A DNA stretch of 64,000 nucleotides from Nonomuraea dietziae (GCF_014195505.1 NZ_JACIBV010000001.1:2046001-2110000); one strand, 5' to 3'. Shown: positions 41,245 through 50,543, counted from the stretch's first letter. A program made the numbers and translations. The notes: generated by a model not told the origin, from the letters alone.

Positions 41245-41253
41245 CATAGAGGC

Positions 41254-42231
41254 ATGGGAACTCTCGAAGGGCGTGTCGCCCTCATCACCGGAGCCGGGCG
41301 TGGGATCGGCAGAGAAGAAGCGCTGTTCTTCGCGAAGGAGGGCGCGAAAGTCGTGGTCAACGACCCGGGGGTGGAGATCGACGGGACGGGCGGAGACGGC
41401 GCGGTCGCTCACTCCGTGGTCGAGGAGATCGTCGCCGCGGGCGGGCAGGCCGTCGCCAACCTCGACGACGTCACCGACTGGCACGGCGCGGAGCGCATGG
41501 TCGCCACGGCGGTGGAGACCTTCGGCGACCTGCACGTGGTGGTCAACAACGCGGGCATCGAACGGGTGCGCAGCCTGGTCGCCACCTCGGAGGAGGAGTT
41601 CGACGCGGTCATCGCGGTGCACCTGAAGGGCAGCTTCGCCGTCAGCAGGTTCGCCGCCCGCCACTGGCGGGAGCAGTACGACCTCGGCGCCCGCGTCGAC
41701 CGCTCCCTCGTCAACACCGCCTCGGGCTCGGGCCTGCTCAACCCGTTGCCGCTGCACACCTCCTACGCCGCCGCCAAGGCGGGCATCGCGGCCATGACCA
41801 CCGTCCACGCGCTCGAACTGGGCGGCTACGGCGTCCGGGTCAACTGCCTGTCCCCCTCCATGGCGCGCACCCGGCTGACCATGGAGGTCCCCGGCATGAG
41901 CGAGAGGCCGGCGCCAGGCGCGTTCGACCCGTTCCACCCCGCCGCCAGCGCCCCGGTGGCCGCCTATCTCGCCGCGGCGGGCTGCCCGCTCACCGGGCAG
42001 GTGCTGACCGTCAGAGGCGGCGACGTCATGGTCAACAAGGGCTGGTCGCCGGGCCCGCGCGTGGCCAAGGAGGGGCTGTGGACGGTCGGGGAGCTCGCCG
42101 CGGAGTTGGAGCGCCTGCCGTACGACGACCCCTTCGACAGGCTGGCCCAGGCGCTGGGCGGGGCGCTCGGCGGCGAGGGGCGTGAGCGGATCCGCGCCAT
42201 GATCGACGCCGCCCTCGCCGAGCACGGCTGA
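41254..42231 (+). CDS. short-chain dehydrogenase/reductase
   Basis: 325 residues. NAD(P) loop GAGRGIGREEALFFAKEGAK (TGxxxGxG), then NNAG, active-site Ser in NTASGSGLL and YAAAKAG (YxxxK), all intact in the classical SDR order. It is longer than the ~250-residue norm by a C-terminal extension after RGGDVMVNKGW (~60 residues). The residues after the cofactor strand (NDPGVEIDG) favour NAD over NADP, but this is weak evidence. Divergent from its probable TetR regulator. The substrate is not identifiable. Confidence 0.88.
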   Translation: MGTLEGRVALITGAGRGIGREEALFFAKEGAKVVVNDPGVEIDGTGGDGAVAHSVVEEIVAAGGQAVANLDDVTDWHGAERMVATAVETFGDLHVVVNNAGIERVRSLVATSEEEFDAVIAVHLKGSFAVSRFAARHWREQYDLGARVDRSLVNTASGSGLLNPLPLHTSYAAAKAGIAAMTTVHALELGGYGVRVNCLSPSMARTRLTMEVPGMSERPAPGAFDPFHPAASAPVAAYLAAAGCPLTGQVLTVRGGDVMVNKGWSPGPRVAKEGLWTVGELAAELERLPYDDPFDRLAQALGGALGGEGRERIRAMIDAALAEHG

Positions 42232-42240
42232 CCGTGCGGG

Positions 42241-43291
42241 CTACCTGGCCTCCCATGGCGGGCCGATCTCCGAGAACAGGGCCAGCCCCTCGGCGCTCGA
42301 GGTCACCAGCTCGTCGACCCCCTGAACGACGCGACGCTCTCCGACCAGCACGGAGGGGATGGGCAGCGGGTCGCGAGCGGTCAGGATCGCGGCCATCACC
42401 TGGGTGAAGGCGCCGGTGCGGGCGAGCGGCACGAGCGGCTCCCCGCCCGAGACGAGGTTCTCCAGCAGGTCGTCGCGACCGTAGGAGACGACAGGGTCCT
42501 CGCCCACGCGCACCTCGTCGCGGGTGTACCACAGCCTGATCCGGCCCCCGTCGCCGTGGACCGTGACGTACGGGTCAGCCTCACGCTCGGCGCAGAGCGT
42601 CACCGCGACCGCGATGACCGTGCCACCCGTGGTGCGGACCCGCAGGCTGGAGGTGTCGTCGGCGTCGATGGGGTGGGCGCGGAACAGCTCGGCCTCGACC
42701 TCGGCCACCTCGCCCAGCCGCTCGGAGCCCGCCAGGCACAGCGCGGTCGCGATGCCGTGCGCGAACGGGTTCGTGAGCGCTCCGTCGCCCGCCTCACGCC
42801 GCCCCGCCCACGCGGGCCCGCTCGTAGTAGCCGGGCTCGCGCGACCAGGTCCCCGTCACGCTGATGCCCCTGACCTGGCCGACGGCGCCGTCGGCGACGA
42901 GGCGGGCGACGGCGCCCAACGCGTGCGAGCCGAGGCTCTGGAAGGCGACCTGGCAGGTCAGGCCACTCTCGGCGACCGCGTCGGAGAGGCTTTCGAACTC
43001 CTCGACCGTGCGCACCGGCGGCTTCTCCAGCAGGACGTGGGAGCCACGCGCCAGAGCGGTGCGGGCGAGGTCCGCGTGGGTGTGGATCGGGGTGGCGATG
43101 ATCGTGACCTCAGCTCCGGTACGGCGCAGCAACCAGTCGAGGTCGCTCGACTGCGGCACGCCGTCGAGATCGCCGTCGGCGTCCTCGAGAGGGACCAGGT
43201 CGCACACGCCCGCCAGCCGCAGGCCGAGACGGCGGATGTTCCGCAGGTGCCAGCGGCCGAACCCATGTGCCCCTGCGAGGACGACGTTCAT
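42241..43291 (-). pseudogene. Gfo/Idh/MocA oxidoreductase with a 1-nt frameshift
   Basis: Two frames together make one ~350-residue sugar dehydrogenase-type oxidoreductase. The first (42794-43291) has VLAGAHGFGRWHLRNIRRLG (Rossmann loop), PIHTHADLARTALARGSHVL, LEKPPVRTVEEFESL (EKP motif). It runs into a stop after ERARVGGAA. One extra base near 42817 removed gives WAGRREAGDGALTNPFAHGI, where the HG of the substrate motif is present, and continues to the second frame (42241-42708, AEVEAELFRAHPIDADD) and stop. Total length mod 3 is 1, consistent with a single insertion. It lies between the SDR and GH43-like genes and may oxidise a sugar of the same pathway. Confidence 0.8.
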
Positions 43292-43337
43292 GGGCTGATC
43301 GTAAACCTTCCGGCGTTTTCACGTTTTAATCATCGGC

Positions 43338-44150
43338 ATGAGATATGTCGATCCGGTCCACGAGGGCCCCGCCGATCCCACCGTCGTATGGAACCCGTGG
43401 GCCCGGGCGTGGTGGATGTTCTACACCAGCCGCCGGGCCAACGTCCTCGGCCTGCCAGGGGTGTCATGGGTGCACGGCACCCCCGTCGGCATCGCCACCT
43501 CCGCCGACGGGTTCGCCTGGGATCACCTCGGCCACGCGGTGATCGACGTGCCGGAGCCGACGCTCTGGGCGCCGGAGGTGGTCGTGCATGAAGGGCTGGG
43601 CCACATGTTCCTGACCGTGGTGCCCGGCGTCTTCACCGACTGGGAGGCGGACCGCTCGATCGTCCACCTGGTCAGCGACGACCTGCGCCATTGGCGCGAG
43701 CCCCGGAGGCTGGAGCTGTCCAGCTCCAGGGTGATCGACGCCTGCGTCCACCAGCTGGAGGACGGCACGTGGCGGCTCTGGTACAACGACGAGCCCTCGG
43801 GCAAGCGGACCTTCTTCGCCGACAGCCCCGATCTGCGCTCGTGGACCGACCGAGGCCAGGCCGTCGGCGAGCAGCCGGGCGAGGGCCCCAACGTCTTCAG
43901 GTGGCGCGGCAGCTACTGGATGGTCGTCGACGTCTGGGACGGCCTGGCCGTCTACCGCTCGGACGACGCGCTGACCTGGGCCAGGCAACCGGGGACGATC
44001 CTGCGCGACGATCCGCGCGCTCACCACGCCGACGTGCTCGTCCGCGACGGGCGCGCCCTCCTCTACTACTTCACCCCGACGGGCGAGCGGACCAGCGCGG
44101 TGGGGGTCGCGGAGCTGGACCTGCGCGACGGGCGCCTCACCACCTCTTGA
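43338..44150 (+). CDS. GH43-like five-bladed beta-propeller glycosidase-fold protein
   Basis: 270 residues, no signal peptide. Blades show the GH43/GH32-like pattern: ADPTVVWNPWARAWWMFYTS (Asp of the first blade), FAWDHLGHAVIDVPEPTLWA (PE near the middle, often the acid), WRLWYNDEPSGKRTFFADSP, ADVLVRDGRALLYYFTPTGE. Intracellular members trim arabinose-, xylose- or galactose-containing oligosaccharides. The catalytic triad cannot be assigned with certainty. CACGTTTTAATC lies just upstream of ATG 43338. The next gene is an exported rhamnogalacturonan enzyme; together they suggest pectin side-chain use. Confidence 0.72.
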   Translation: MRYVDPVHEGPADPTVVWNPWARAWWMFYTSRRANVLGLPGVSWVHGTPVGIATSADGFAWDHLGHAVIDVPEPTLWAPEVVVHEGLGHMFLTVVPGVFTDWEADRSIVHLVSDDLRHWREPRRLELSSSRVIDACVHQLEDGTWRLWYNDEPSGKRTFFADSPDLRSWTDRGQAVGEQPGEGPNVFRWRGSYWMVVDVWDGLAVYRSDDALTWARQPGTILRDDPRAHHADVLVRDGRALLYYFTPTGERTSAVGVAELDLRDGRLTTS

Positions 44151-44179
44151 CAGGGTTGTGATCAAGCCAGAGGATCTGC

Positions 44180-44191
44180 TAAATCGTTTTA
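44180..44191. promoter_or_regulatory. LacI-type operator candidate before the CE12-PL11 gene
   Basis: TAAATCGTTTTA is palindromic around a central CG (TAAA-T-CG-T-TTTA), like sites of LacI-family catabolic regulators. It lies 3 bp before the first possible start (44195) and 15 bp before the second (44207). A related CGTTTTAA is at 43322-43329 before the GH43-like gene. No LacI gene is nearby. Confidence 0.4.
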
Positions 44192-44194
44192 AGA

Positions 44195-47100
44195 ATGGAA
44201 CCCCCCATGCGCCGAATCCGGGCAGTGACCACCACGCTCACTCTGCTTTTGTTAACGCTAACACCGCTGCGGGCCGCCGCCGCGCCGTCCGCCTACTCCT
44301 TCGACTTCGGCACCGCGGGCAGCGCCGTACAGGCCGGTTACACGCGCGTCACCGACACGACCTCCTACAGCAGCGCGCAGGGCTACGGCTTCGCCGACCC
44401 CACGGGGCTGTCCTCCACCGACCGGGGCACCGGCGACGCGCTGCGCTCCGACTTCGTGACCGCCACCGGCGCCACCTTCAGCGTGGACCTGTCCGACGGC
44501 GACTACACGGTCTCGCTCGTCGCGGGCGACGCGACCGAGGCGACCACCATCGCGATCTCCGCCGAGTCCATGGAGAAGGTCCAGGCGACGACCAAGGCGG
44601 CGGGCGAGTACCTGGAGATGTCGTTCGGCATCGCCCTGGTGGACGGCAGGCTCGACCTGGTCTTCTCCGGCGCCGCGCCGAAGATCAACGCACTGGTCGT
44701 GACCCGCCAGGCCGAACGCGGCCCTGGCACCATCCCGACCGCCTACCTCGCCGGAGACTCCACCGTCCAGACCTACGACCCCTACTGGGCGCCCGAGGCG
44801 GGCTGGGGCCAGATGGTCGAGCGCTTCTTCGGCACCGGCGTCGGATTCGACAACCACGCCATCGGCGGCCGGAGCTCCAAGAACTTCATCACCCAGGGCA
44901 GGCTGGACACGATCCTGCGCCAGATCAGGCCTGGCGACTACTTCCTGGTGCAGTTCGGCCACAACGACGCGACCGTCAGCGTCCCCGACCGGTACGCCTC
45001 CCCCGCCGACTACAAGGAGTACCTGCGGGTCTACGTCAACGGCGCGCGACAGCGCGGCGCGACGCCGATCCTGGTGACGCCCGTCTCCCGGCTGGACCAC
45101 AACCCGGCCACCGGCGCGTTCAACGTCTCCTTCCCCGAGTACGTGGCGAAGATGAAGGAGCTCGCCACCGAGGAGGACGTCGCCCTGGTCGACCTGTCGG
45201 CGCTCAGCCGCGCCTACCTCGACTCCATCGGGCCTGAGGCGGCCAGGTCGGTGTTCCTGCACACCCCCGCGGGCGTGTACACCGCGTGGCCGAACGGCTC
45301 GGCCGACAACACGCACTTCCAGGAGTACGGCGCCATCCAGATGGCGCGCCTGGTCGCGGGCGCGGTCAAGGGCCTCGGGCTGCCGCTGTCCGCCCTGGTG
45401 AAGGAGGTCGAGCCGCCCGCCGCCGTACCCGCCAAGCCGACCGGCCTGGTCGCCGGCGGCATCTCCAACTCCGGCGCCGTGCTGAAGTGGGACGCCGCGG
45501 TGACCGCCGACGTCTACCAGGTCTTCCGCAAGGGGAGCGACGGCGCCTGGACGCTCGCCACGACGGCGACGATCCCCCAGGCCGCGCTCTCGGGCCTGGC
45601 CGAGGGCCGTTCCTACGACTTCCGCGTGGTGGCGGTGAACGGACGCGGCGACTCCGAGCCGTCCGACCCCGTGACGGTCACCACGCGTCAGGCCAAGTAC
45701 CGCTACGACTTCGGCCCTGCCACCTCGCCGGTCGCGGCCGGGTACACGCAGGTCACCCGCGCCACCCTCTACACGGCCGAGCTCGGCCACGGTCTCACCG
45801 ACGCCACCGGAATGATCGACAGGGACAGGGGCGCGGGCCTGGACGACGTGGGCAGGGACTTCCTCGCCTACTTCAACGGCCGCTACGAGTTCAAGGTGGA
45901 CCTGCCCAACGGGCTGTACGGGCTGAACGTGCACGTCGGCGACCTGCTGGGCTCGGCGCGCACCAACGTCTCGGCCGAAGGAGGCACACCCATCGCGCTC
46001 TCTGCCAACAGGAACGTCACGACCAGGGCCGTCACCGGCGTGAAGGTCACCGACGGCCAGCTGAACGTGGTGATCACCGGCGCGACGGGCCATCTCAACG
46101 GCCTGGAGATCACGCCGGTCCTCACCGCGCCTACCGGGTTGACGGCCGGAGCCGTCACCTTCGAGGCGACCTCCGCCAGCGTCCCGCTGACCTGGCAGGA
46201 GGTCGACGGCGCGGCCGCCTACAACGTGTACAGGGCCGAGGAGGGCGACACCGCCCCCACCCTGCTGAAGAAGGTGCGGGACCCCTCCCACACCGACGCC
46301 ACCGCGCGGATCGGCGGCGTCTACACCTACACGGTGACCGCGCTCGACCCGACGGGCGAGGAGTCCGTGCCCTCCGCGACCGCGAGCGTCGCGACCGTGG
46401 ACGGCACGACGCCGCCGCCCGGCACGCCGCAGGACCTGCGGACGGGCAGGGTCGCCAAGAACAGCGTGGCGCTGCGCTGGCGAGCGGTGCCTGACGCGCT
46501 GCTGTACCGGGTCTACCGGGCGGAGAAGGAGGCGGGCCCCTACACCGGGATCGGGACGACCGAGCGGGCCTCCTTCGACGACGACGGCGTGCTGACGACG
46601 ATCCCCTTCCACTACCGGGTCGCGGCGGTGAACAGGGGCGGCGTGTCCGAGCGGTCGGCGGTCGTCGCCTCGCGGGCGGTCACCAGGCTGAAGCGGCAGA
46701 TGGAGCGCCTGGACCGGGCTCCGGTCGCCGTGGCCACCGGAGCCGGCGTCTACGTCGGCTGGCGGCTGCTCGGGCTGGACGAGGACGACCAGGTCTTCGA
46801 CGTCTGGCGCGACGGCAGGAAGATCAGCAGCGTCAGGGGCGCCACCAACGTCCTCGACCCGCAGGGCAGTGCGCGCTCGCGCTACCGGGTGACGGCAGGC
46901 GACGGCGAGTCCACCGCCGAGTTCGGCGTGTGGAGCGCGCAGTACAGGGACCTCCCGCTGGACAGGCCCGCCGACGACTACACCAAGGACGGCCAGCCCC
47001 ACTCCTACACCGCGGGCGACGCCTCCGTCGGCGACCTCGACGGGGACGGCCGCCACGAGGTGGTCCTGGTCTGGAACCCGACCAACGCCAAGGACAACTC

Positions 47101-48493
47101 GCAGTCCGGCTACACGGGCCTGGTGTACGTCGACGCCTACACCCTCGAAGGCAGGAGGCTCTGGCGCGTCTCGCTCGGCAGGAACATCCGCGCGGGCGCC
47201 CACTACACCCAGCTCGTGGTCTACGACCTGGACGGCGACGGCAGGGCCGAGGTGCTCATGAAGACCGCCGACGGCACGGTCGACGCCTCGGGCAAGGCCG
47301 TCGGCAGCCCCAGCAAGGACCACCGCAACTCCAGCGGCTACGTGCTGTCGGGCCCCGAGTACCTCACGGCCTTCGAGGGCGCGACGGGCAGGGCCGTCGA
47401 CACGATCGACTACGTCCCCGCCCGCGGTGACGTGGCCTCATGGGGCGACGGCTACGGCAACAGGGTCGACCGCTTCCTCGCCGCCGTCGCCTACCTGGAC
47501 GGCGAGCGCCCCTCCGCCGTCTTCACCCGCGGCTACTACACCAGGAGCGTCCTGGCCGCCTTCGACTTCGACGGCGAGAAGCTGAAGCGGCGCTGGGTGT
47601 TCGACTCGGCCTCGGCGGGTCCGCAGTGGGCGGGCCAGGGCAACCACAACCTGTCCGTGGCCGACGTGGACGGCGACCAGAAGGACGAGATCGTCTTCGG
47701 CTCCATGACGGTCGACGACGACGGCGAGGGCCTCTACAGCACCCGCCTCGGCCACGGCGACGCCCTCCACGTCAGCGACCTCGATCCGGGCAGGCCGGGA
47801 CTCGAGGCGTTCGCCGCGCACGAGGACATGGGCAGCAGCGGCGGTCGCGGCGCGACCTTCAGGGACGCGGCCACGGGTCAGGTGCTGTGGGGGATGCCCG
47901 CCACGAGGGACACCGGGCGCGCCGCCGCGGGCGACATCGACCCGCGCCATCCGGGCGCGGAGGGCTGGGCGGTCACCACGACGGGCGAGTGGAACGCCCG
48001 TGAGGGCGAGCTGCGCTCCTCGGCCGGTGAGCTGATCGGGCAGGCCATCCCGCCGGCGAACTTCCTCGCCTGGTGGGACGGCGACCCGCTGCGCGAGATC
48101 GTCGACCACGACTACGACCCGGCCAGGGGCGTGGGCGTCGGCACGATCAGCAAGTGGGACTGGACGAGCGGCACGCCGAAACCGCTGCTCAAGGCGGAGG
48201 GCACCGCCTCGAACAACTCCACCAAGGGCACCCCCGCCCTCCAGGCCGACCTGTACGGAGACTGGCGGGAGGAGATCGTCTGGCGCACCGAGGACAGCTC
48301 CGCGCTGCGCATCCACACCACGGTCGACCTGACCGACGTGCGGCTGCGCACGCTGATGCACGACCCGGTCTACCGGCTCGGGGTGGCCTGGCAGAACATC
48401 GGCTACAACCAGCCGCCGCACCCCGGCTTCTTCATCGGGGCGGGCATGACCACGCCCGCGGCGCCACGCATCCGCTACACGCGAGCACGCTGA
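44195..48493 (+). CDS. secreted bifunctional rhamnogalacturonan acetylesterase (CE12-like)-rhamnogalacturonan lyase (PL11-like)
   Basis: 1432 residues. Signal peptide (residues ~1-30, AAAAPSAYS). Domains in order: a malectin/carbohydrate-binding-like module beginning FDFGTAGSAVQAGYTRVTD (34-170); an SGNH esterase with all motifs, GDS at 187-189, GHND at 255-258, DNTH at 371-374; an Fn3 domain (~414-497); a second module like the first (YDFGPATSPVAAGYTQVTRA, 504-640); two Fn3 domains (~645-735 and ~742-828); and a PL11 lyase-type eight-bladed propeller (831-1432) with Ca-binding repeats DLDGDGRHEVV, DLDGDGRAEVL and DVDGDQKDEIVF. CE12 removes acetyls from rhamnogalacturonan-I and PL11 cuts its backbone; one chain would do both. 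ATG 44207 is an alternative start. A terminator follows. Confidence 0.9.
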   Translation: MEPPMRRIRAVTTTLTLLLLTLTPLRAAAAPSAYSFDFGTAGSAVQAGYTRVTDTTSYSSAQGYGFADPTGLSSTDRGTGDALRSDFVTATGATFSVDLSDGDYTVSLVAGDATEATTIAISAESMEKVQATTKAAGEYLEMSFGIALVDGRLDLVFSGAAPKINALVVTRQAERGPGTIPTAYLAGDSTVQTYDPYWAPEAGWGQMVERFFGTGVGFDNHAIGGRSSKNFITQGRLDTILRQIRPGDYFLVQFGHNDATVSVPDRYASPADYKEYLRVYVNGARQRGATPILVTPVSRLDHNPATGAFNVSFPEYVAKMKELATEEDVALVDLSALSRAYLDSIGPEAARSVFLHTPAGVYTAWPNGSADNTHFQEYGAIQMARLVAGAVKGLGLPLSALVKEVEPPAAVPAKPTGLVAGGISNSGAVLKWDAAVTADVYQVFRKGSDGAWTLATTATIPQAALSGLAEGRSYDFRVVAVNGRGDSEPSDPVTVTTRQAKYRYDFGPATSPVAAGYTQVTRATLYTAELGHGLTDATGMIDRDRGAGLDDVGRDFLAYFNGRYEFKVDLPNGLYGLNVHVGDLLGSARTNVSAEGGTPIALSANRNVTTRAVTGVKVTDGQLNVVITGATGHLNGLEITPVLTAPTGLTAGAVTFEATSASVPLTWQEVDGAAAYNVYRAEEGDTAPTLLKKVRDPSHTDATARIGGVYTYTVTALDPTGEESVPSATASVATVDGTTPPPGTPQDLRTGRVAKNSVALRWRAVPDALLYRVYRAEKEAGPYTGIGTTERASFDDDGVLTTIPFHYRVAAVNRGGVSERSAVVASRAVTRLKRQMERLDRAPVAVATGAGVYVGWRLLGLDEDDQVFDVWRDGRKISSVRGATNVLDPQGSARSRYRVTAGDGESTAEFGVWSAQYRDLPLDRPADDYTKDGQPHSYTAGDASVGDLDGDGRHEVVLVWNPTNAKDNSQSGYTGLVYVDAYTLEGRRLWRVSLGRNIRAGAHYTQLVVYDLDGDGRAEVLMKTADGTVDASGKAVGSPSKDHRNSSGYVLSGPEYLTAFEGATGRAVDTIDYVPARGDVASWGDGYGNRVDRFLAAVAYLDGERPSAVFTRGYYTRSVLAAFDFDGEKLKRRWVFDSASAGPQWAGQGNHNLSVADVDGDQKDEIVFGSMTVDDDGEGLYSTRLGHGDALHVSDLDPGRPGLEAFAAHEDMGSSGGRGATFRDAATGQVLWGMPATRDTGRAAAGDIDPRHPGAEGWAVTTTGEWNAREGELRSSAGELIGQAIPPANFLAWWDGDPLREIVDHDYDPARGVGVGTISKWDWTSGTPKPLLKAEGTASNNSTKGTPALQADLYGDWREEIVWRTEDSSALRIHTTVDLTDVRLRTLMHDPVYRLGVAWQNIGYNQPPHPGFFIGAGMTTPAAPRIRYTRAR

Positions 48494-48500
48494 CCCGACC

Positions 48501-48536
48501 GGAGGGGACGGCATCCACTGGAAAGCCGTCCCCTCC
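48501..48536 (+). terminator. hairpin after the rhamnogalacturonan enzyme
   Basis: GGAGGGGACGGC, loop ATCCACTGGAAA, GCCGTCCCCTCC: perfect 12-bp stem, 7 bp after the stop codon. Confidence 0.8.
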
Positions 48537-48569
48537 TGCACGGCGGTGAGGTCGAGGTGGCCGGTGGAG

Positions 48570-48725
48570 TCACGTTCCGTCGCGCAGTTCACCGACGACG
48601 TCCTGAGCCTCGTCGGCCAGGACGGACAGCGCCGCCTCGAGATCGGCGGCGCTGAGTGCACCCGAGATTTCGAGTGAGCGCCTGAACCTGTCGACCTCCA
48701 TCACGGGGCGCAGCCACAGTGTCAT
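48570..48725 (-). CDS. possible small protein, 51 aa
   Basis: ATG 48725 has GGAGG 9 nt upstream. The product (MTLWLRPVMEVDRFRRSLEI, then helical SAADLEAALSVLADEAQDVV and a short GELRDGT end) is amphipathic, without signal peptide. It is short but the codon bias and ribosome site favour translation. No recognised family. It fills the gap between the large secreted enzyme and the methyltransferase and is downstream of the latter on the same strand. Confidence 0.45.
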   Translation of the reverse strand: MTLWLRPVMEVDRFRRSLEISGALSAADLEAALSVLADEAQDVVGELRDGT

Positions 48726-48806
48726 GGAGCCATCCTCCACCAGAGCGCCGACACCCGAGGTCAGGGCGCAGCGGGTTCGCCGCGAGCGGGAGGGCGAATT
48801 CCGCCC

Positions 48807-49439
48807 TCAGCGGACCGCCAGGATGTAGTGGAGCAGGGGGCGTAGTTCTCCCGTCCCCTCGACGCGGAAGCCCGCCGCGGGGACGAGTTCGGCGAGCAGG
48901 TCGGGCATGCTCGGCCGTAGGGCGTGCCCGGCCACCACGCCGGCGAGGCGGGCAGCGAGCCGGTTGGCCGGTGGTCTCAACTCGACGATCAGCAGCCGTC
49001 CCCCGGGTCTCAGCACCCTGAACATCTCCCGCAGCGCGGTGCCGCGCGCCGCGGCCGGCAGGTGGTGGACGGCGAGGCAGGAGACGACGACGTCGAAGCG
49101 GGCGTCGGGGAACGGCAGCGCCTGCCCCTCCCCCAGCACGTACGCGCATGTGCCTGGGGCGCGGGCCCTGGCGTGCTCGATCATGGGCTGGGCGACGTCG
49201 AGGCCCGTCACGTGCCCCTCGGGCCCGACTCGTCTGGCCAGCAGCCTGGTCAGGTAGCCGGTGCCGCATCCGACGTCCAGGACGTGATCGCCGCGGCGGG
49301 CTCCCGACAGGGCGACCAGCCGGATGGAGACGAGGCGGCGCCGTCCCGCGAAGCCGATCTCGGACACCACCTCGTACAGCCTCGGTCGGAGGATGGGGCC
49401 GGCGCCCTCGGCGTGGTCGGTGTGGTGATGGAGCTTCAT
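48807..49439 (-). CDS. class I SAM-dependent methyltransferase
   Basis: 210 residues. SAM-binding motif I HVLDVGCGTGYLTRLLA (~52-68), acidic end of strand 2 in VTGLDVAQPMIEHAR, motif II region FDVVVSCLAVHHLP, and a C-terminal LRPGGRLLIVEL strand. It resembles UbiE/Coq5-like and small-molecule methyltransferases. Its N-terminus is His-rich (MKLHHHTDH). No substrate can be inferred; no biosynthetic genes flank it. Confidence 0.88.
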   Translation of the reverse strand: MKLHHHTDHAEGAGPILRPRLYEVVSEIGFAGRRRLVSIRLVALSGARRGDHVLDVGCGTGYLTRLLARRVGPEGHVTGLDVAQPMIEHARARAPGTCAYVLGEGQALPFPDARFDVVVSCLAVHHLPAAARGTALREMFRVLRPGGRLLIVELRPPANRLAARLAGVVAGHALRPSMPDLLAELVPAAGFRVEGTGELRPLLHYILAVR

Positions 49440-49585
49440 GGCCCCACCTCTTCCCTTTTTCCCGACAAGGTCCCGGTTCTTGCGAGGAGATCCGGGCGGC
49501 TGGCGTCGAGCCGATGAAGAGGAAGCCGCCGTACGGCGGGTTCGCCGTCAGTGGCGTCAGGCTCCCCTGGCGACGGCGCGGGCGC

Positions 49586-49846
49586 TCACCACTGGTCCTG
49601 CGGTAGCTCCACTCCCCCGACAGGGTCGTAGATGACGGTGTCGTCGGCCAGTCTGACGACCGCGACCCGCGTCGCGAGCCCCGCGTTCTCCAGCGCCCTC
49701 GCCGATTCCATCGCGTACTGCGCGAAGTGGTACTGGTCCCTGGTGCCGCTGAACGGCGCCAGGCGCTGACACAGCACCTCGTAGCGATCACCGGGCCAAG
49801 GGGGAGGTACATCCGCGGCACGCTGGTGCCGGGAGCCAACCGTCAT
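49586..49846 (-). CDS. hypothetical protein, 86 aa
   Basis: ATG 49846 (TVGSRHQRAADVP follows) is preceded by a GAGAGAG stretch. The protein has an aromatic/charged middle (YEVLCQRLAPFSGTRDQYHF), then LATRVAVVRLADDTVIYDPV with a strand-turn-strand pattern and a short acidic tail. It could be a small regulator or immunity-type protein; I recognise no family. It is single-standing, upstream of the methyltransferase by ~146 bp on the same strand. Confidence 0.5.
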   Translation of the reverse strand: MTVGSRHQRAADVPPPWPGDRYEVLCQRLAPFSGTRDQYHFAQYAMESARALENAGLATRVAVVRLADDTVIYDPVGGVELPQDQW

Positions 49847-50037
49847 CTCTCTCACCCCTGATGGTCTGTCTGTCGATGTCCTACCTTTGCAGATGATGTG
49901 GCCGTCCGGATAGGCGGGTGTCCCCTTCAGGCTCGTCGATCCCGGCCAACACGGCCCCGACCTGGTGAAACGCTGGTTACATGTGGCCGTGCCCGGGTAG
50001 CGCGGGTGGTCCGGCCCCGCGTGAATGGAGGTCTGCC

Positions 50038-50535
50038 GTGCGGACGCTGCGCGCCATCACGACCACCGTGCTGTGCCTCGCCCTCGCCACCGGCGCGTGT
50101 ACGGGGGTGAGCAACGACTACGACGACGTGACCAGGTTCCATCACCCGCAGAACGAGGGGGCCAACGCCAGCGTGCACGGCCTGCACCTGCGCAACGCCT
50201 ACCTGGTCGGCGGCGCGCCTGGCCAGCAGGCCCCCGCCGAGCTGCCCCTGTACGCGGTGCTGATCAGCAACCGCGCCGCGGCCGACAGGCTCGAGCGGAT
50301 CACCGTCCAGGGCGGCTCCGTACAGCTGACGGCCCCCGTCGAGCTGCCGCCGAACCAGCCCGTCGGCGTGGACAAGCCGATCGCCACCGTCTCGGGGCTG
50401 AGGACGCAGAGCTCGGTCCCGATGACGTTCACCTTCAGTGGAGCGGGTGACGTGCGGGTGCAGGTCCCGGTGAAGGAGCGGGTGGGACAGTTCTCCAGCG
50501 TCGCTCCGCCGGCGAGCCCCTCCCCGACGCCCTGA
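50038..50535 (+). CDS. LpqE-like exported lipoprotein
   Basis: 165 residues. GTG 50038 follows GGAGG by 7 nt. Signal peptide ends in a lipobox LATGAC; the mature part (NASVHGLHLRNAYLVGG, AVLISNRAAADRLERITVQG, PIATVSGLRTQSSVPMTFTF) has the all-beta pattern seen in actinobacterial LpqE-like and PCu(A)C-like copper-chaperone relatives. Met/His copper ligands are not evident. It ends in Pro/Ser-rich sequence. The phosphoesterase gene begins 8 nt later, so the two are likely co-transcribed. Confidence 0.68.
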   Translation: MRTLRAITTTVLCLALATGACTGVSNDYDDVTRFHHPQNEGANASVHGLHLRNAYLVGGAPGQQAPAELPLYAVLISNRAAADRLERITVQGGSVQLTAPVELPPNQPVGVDKPIATVSGLRTQSSVPMTFTFSGAGDVRVQVPVKERVGQFSSVAPPASPSPTP

Positions 50536-50543
50536 GGGCTTCG

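Noticed and set aside
44258..47323. 1021-codon open frame on the minus strand
   Set aside because: It is antisense to the CE12-PL11 gene, has Val/Gly/Arg-rich low-complexity composition, and no motif. High GC leaves such frames open by chance.
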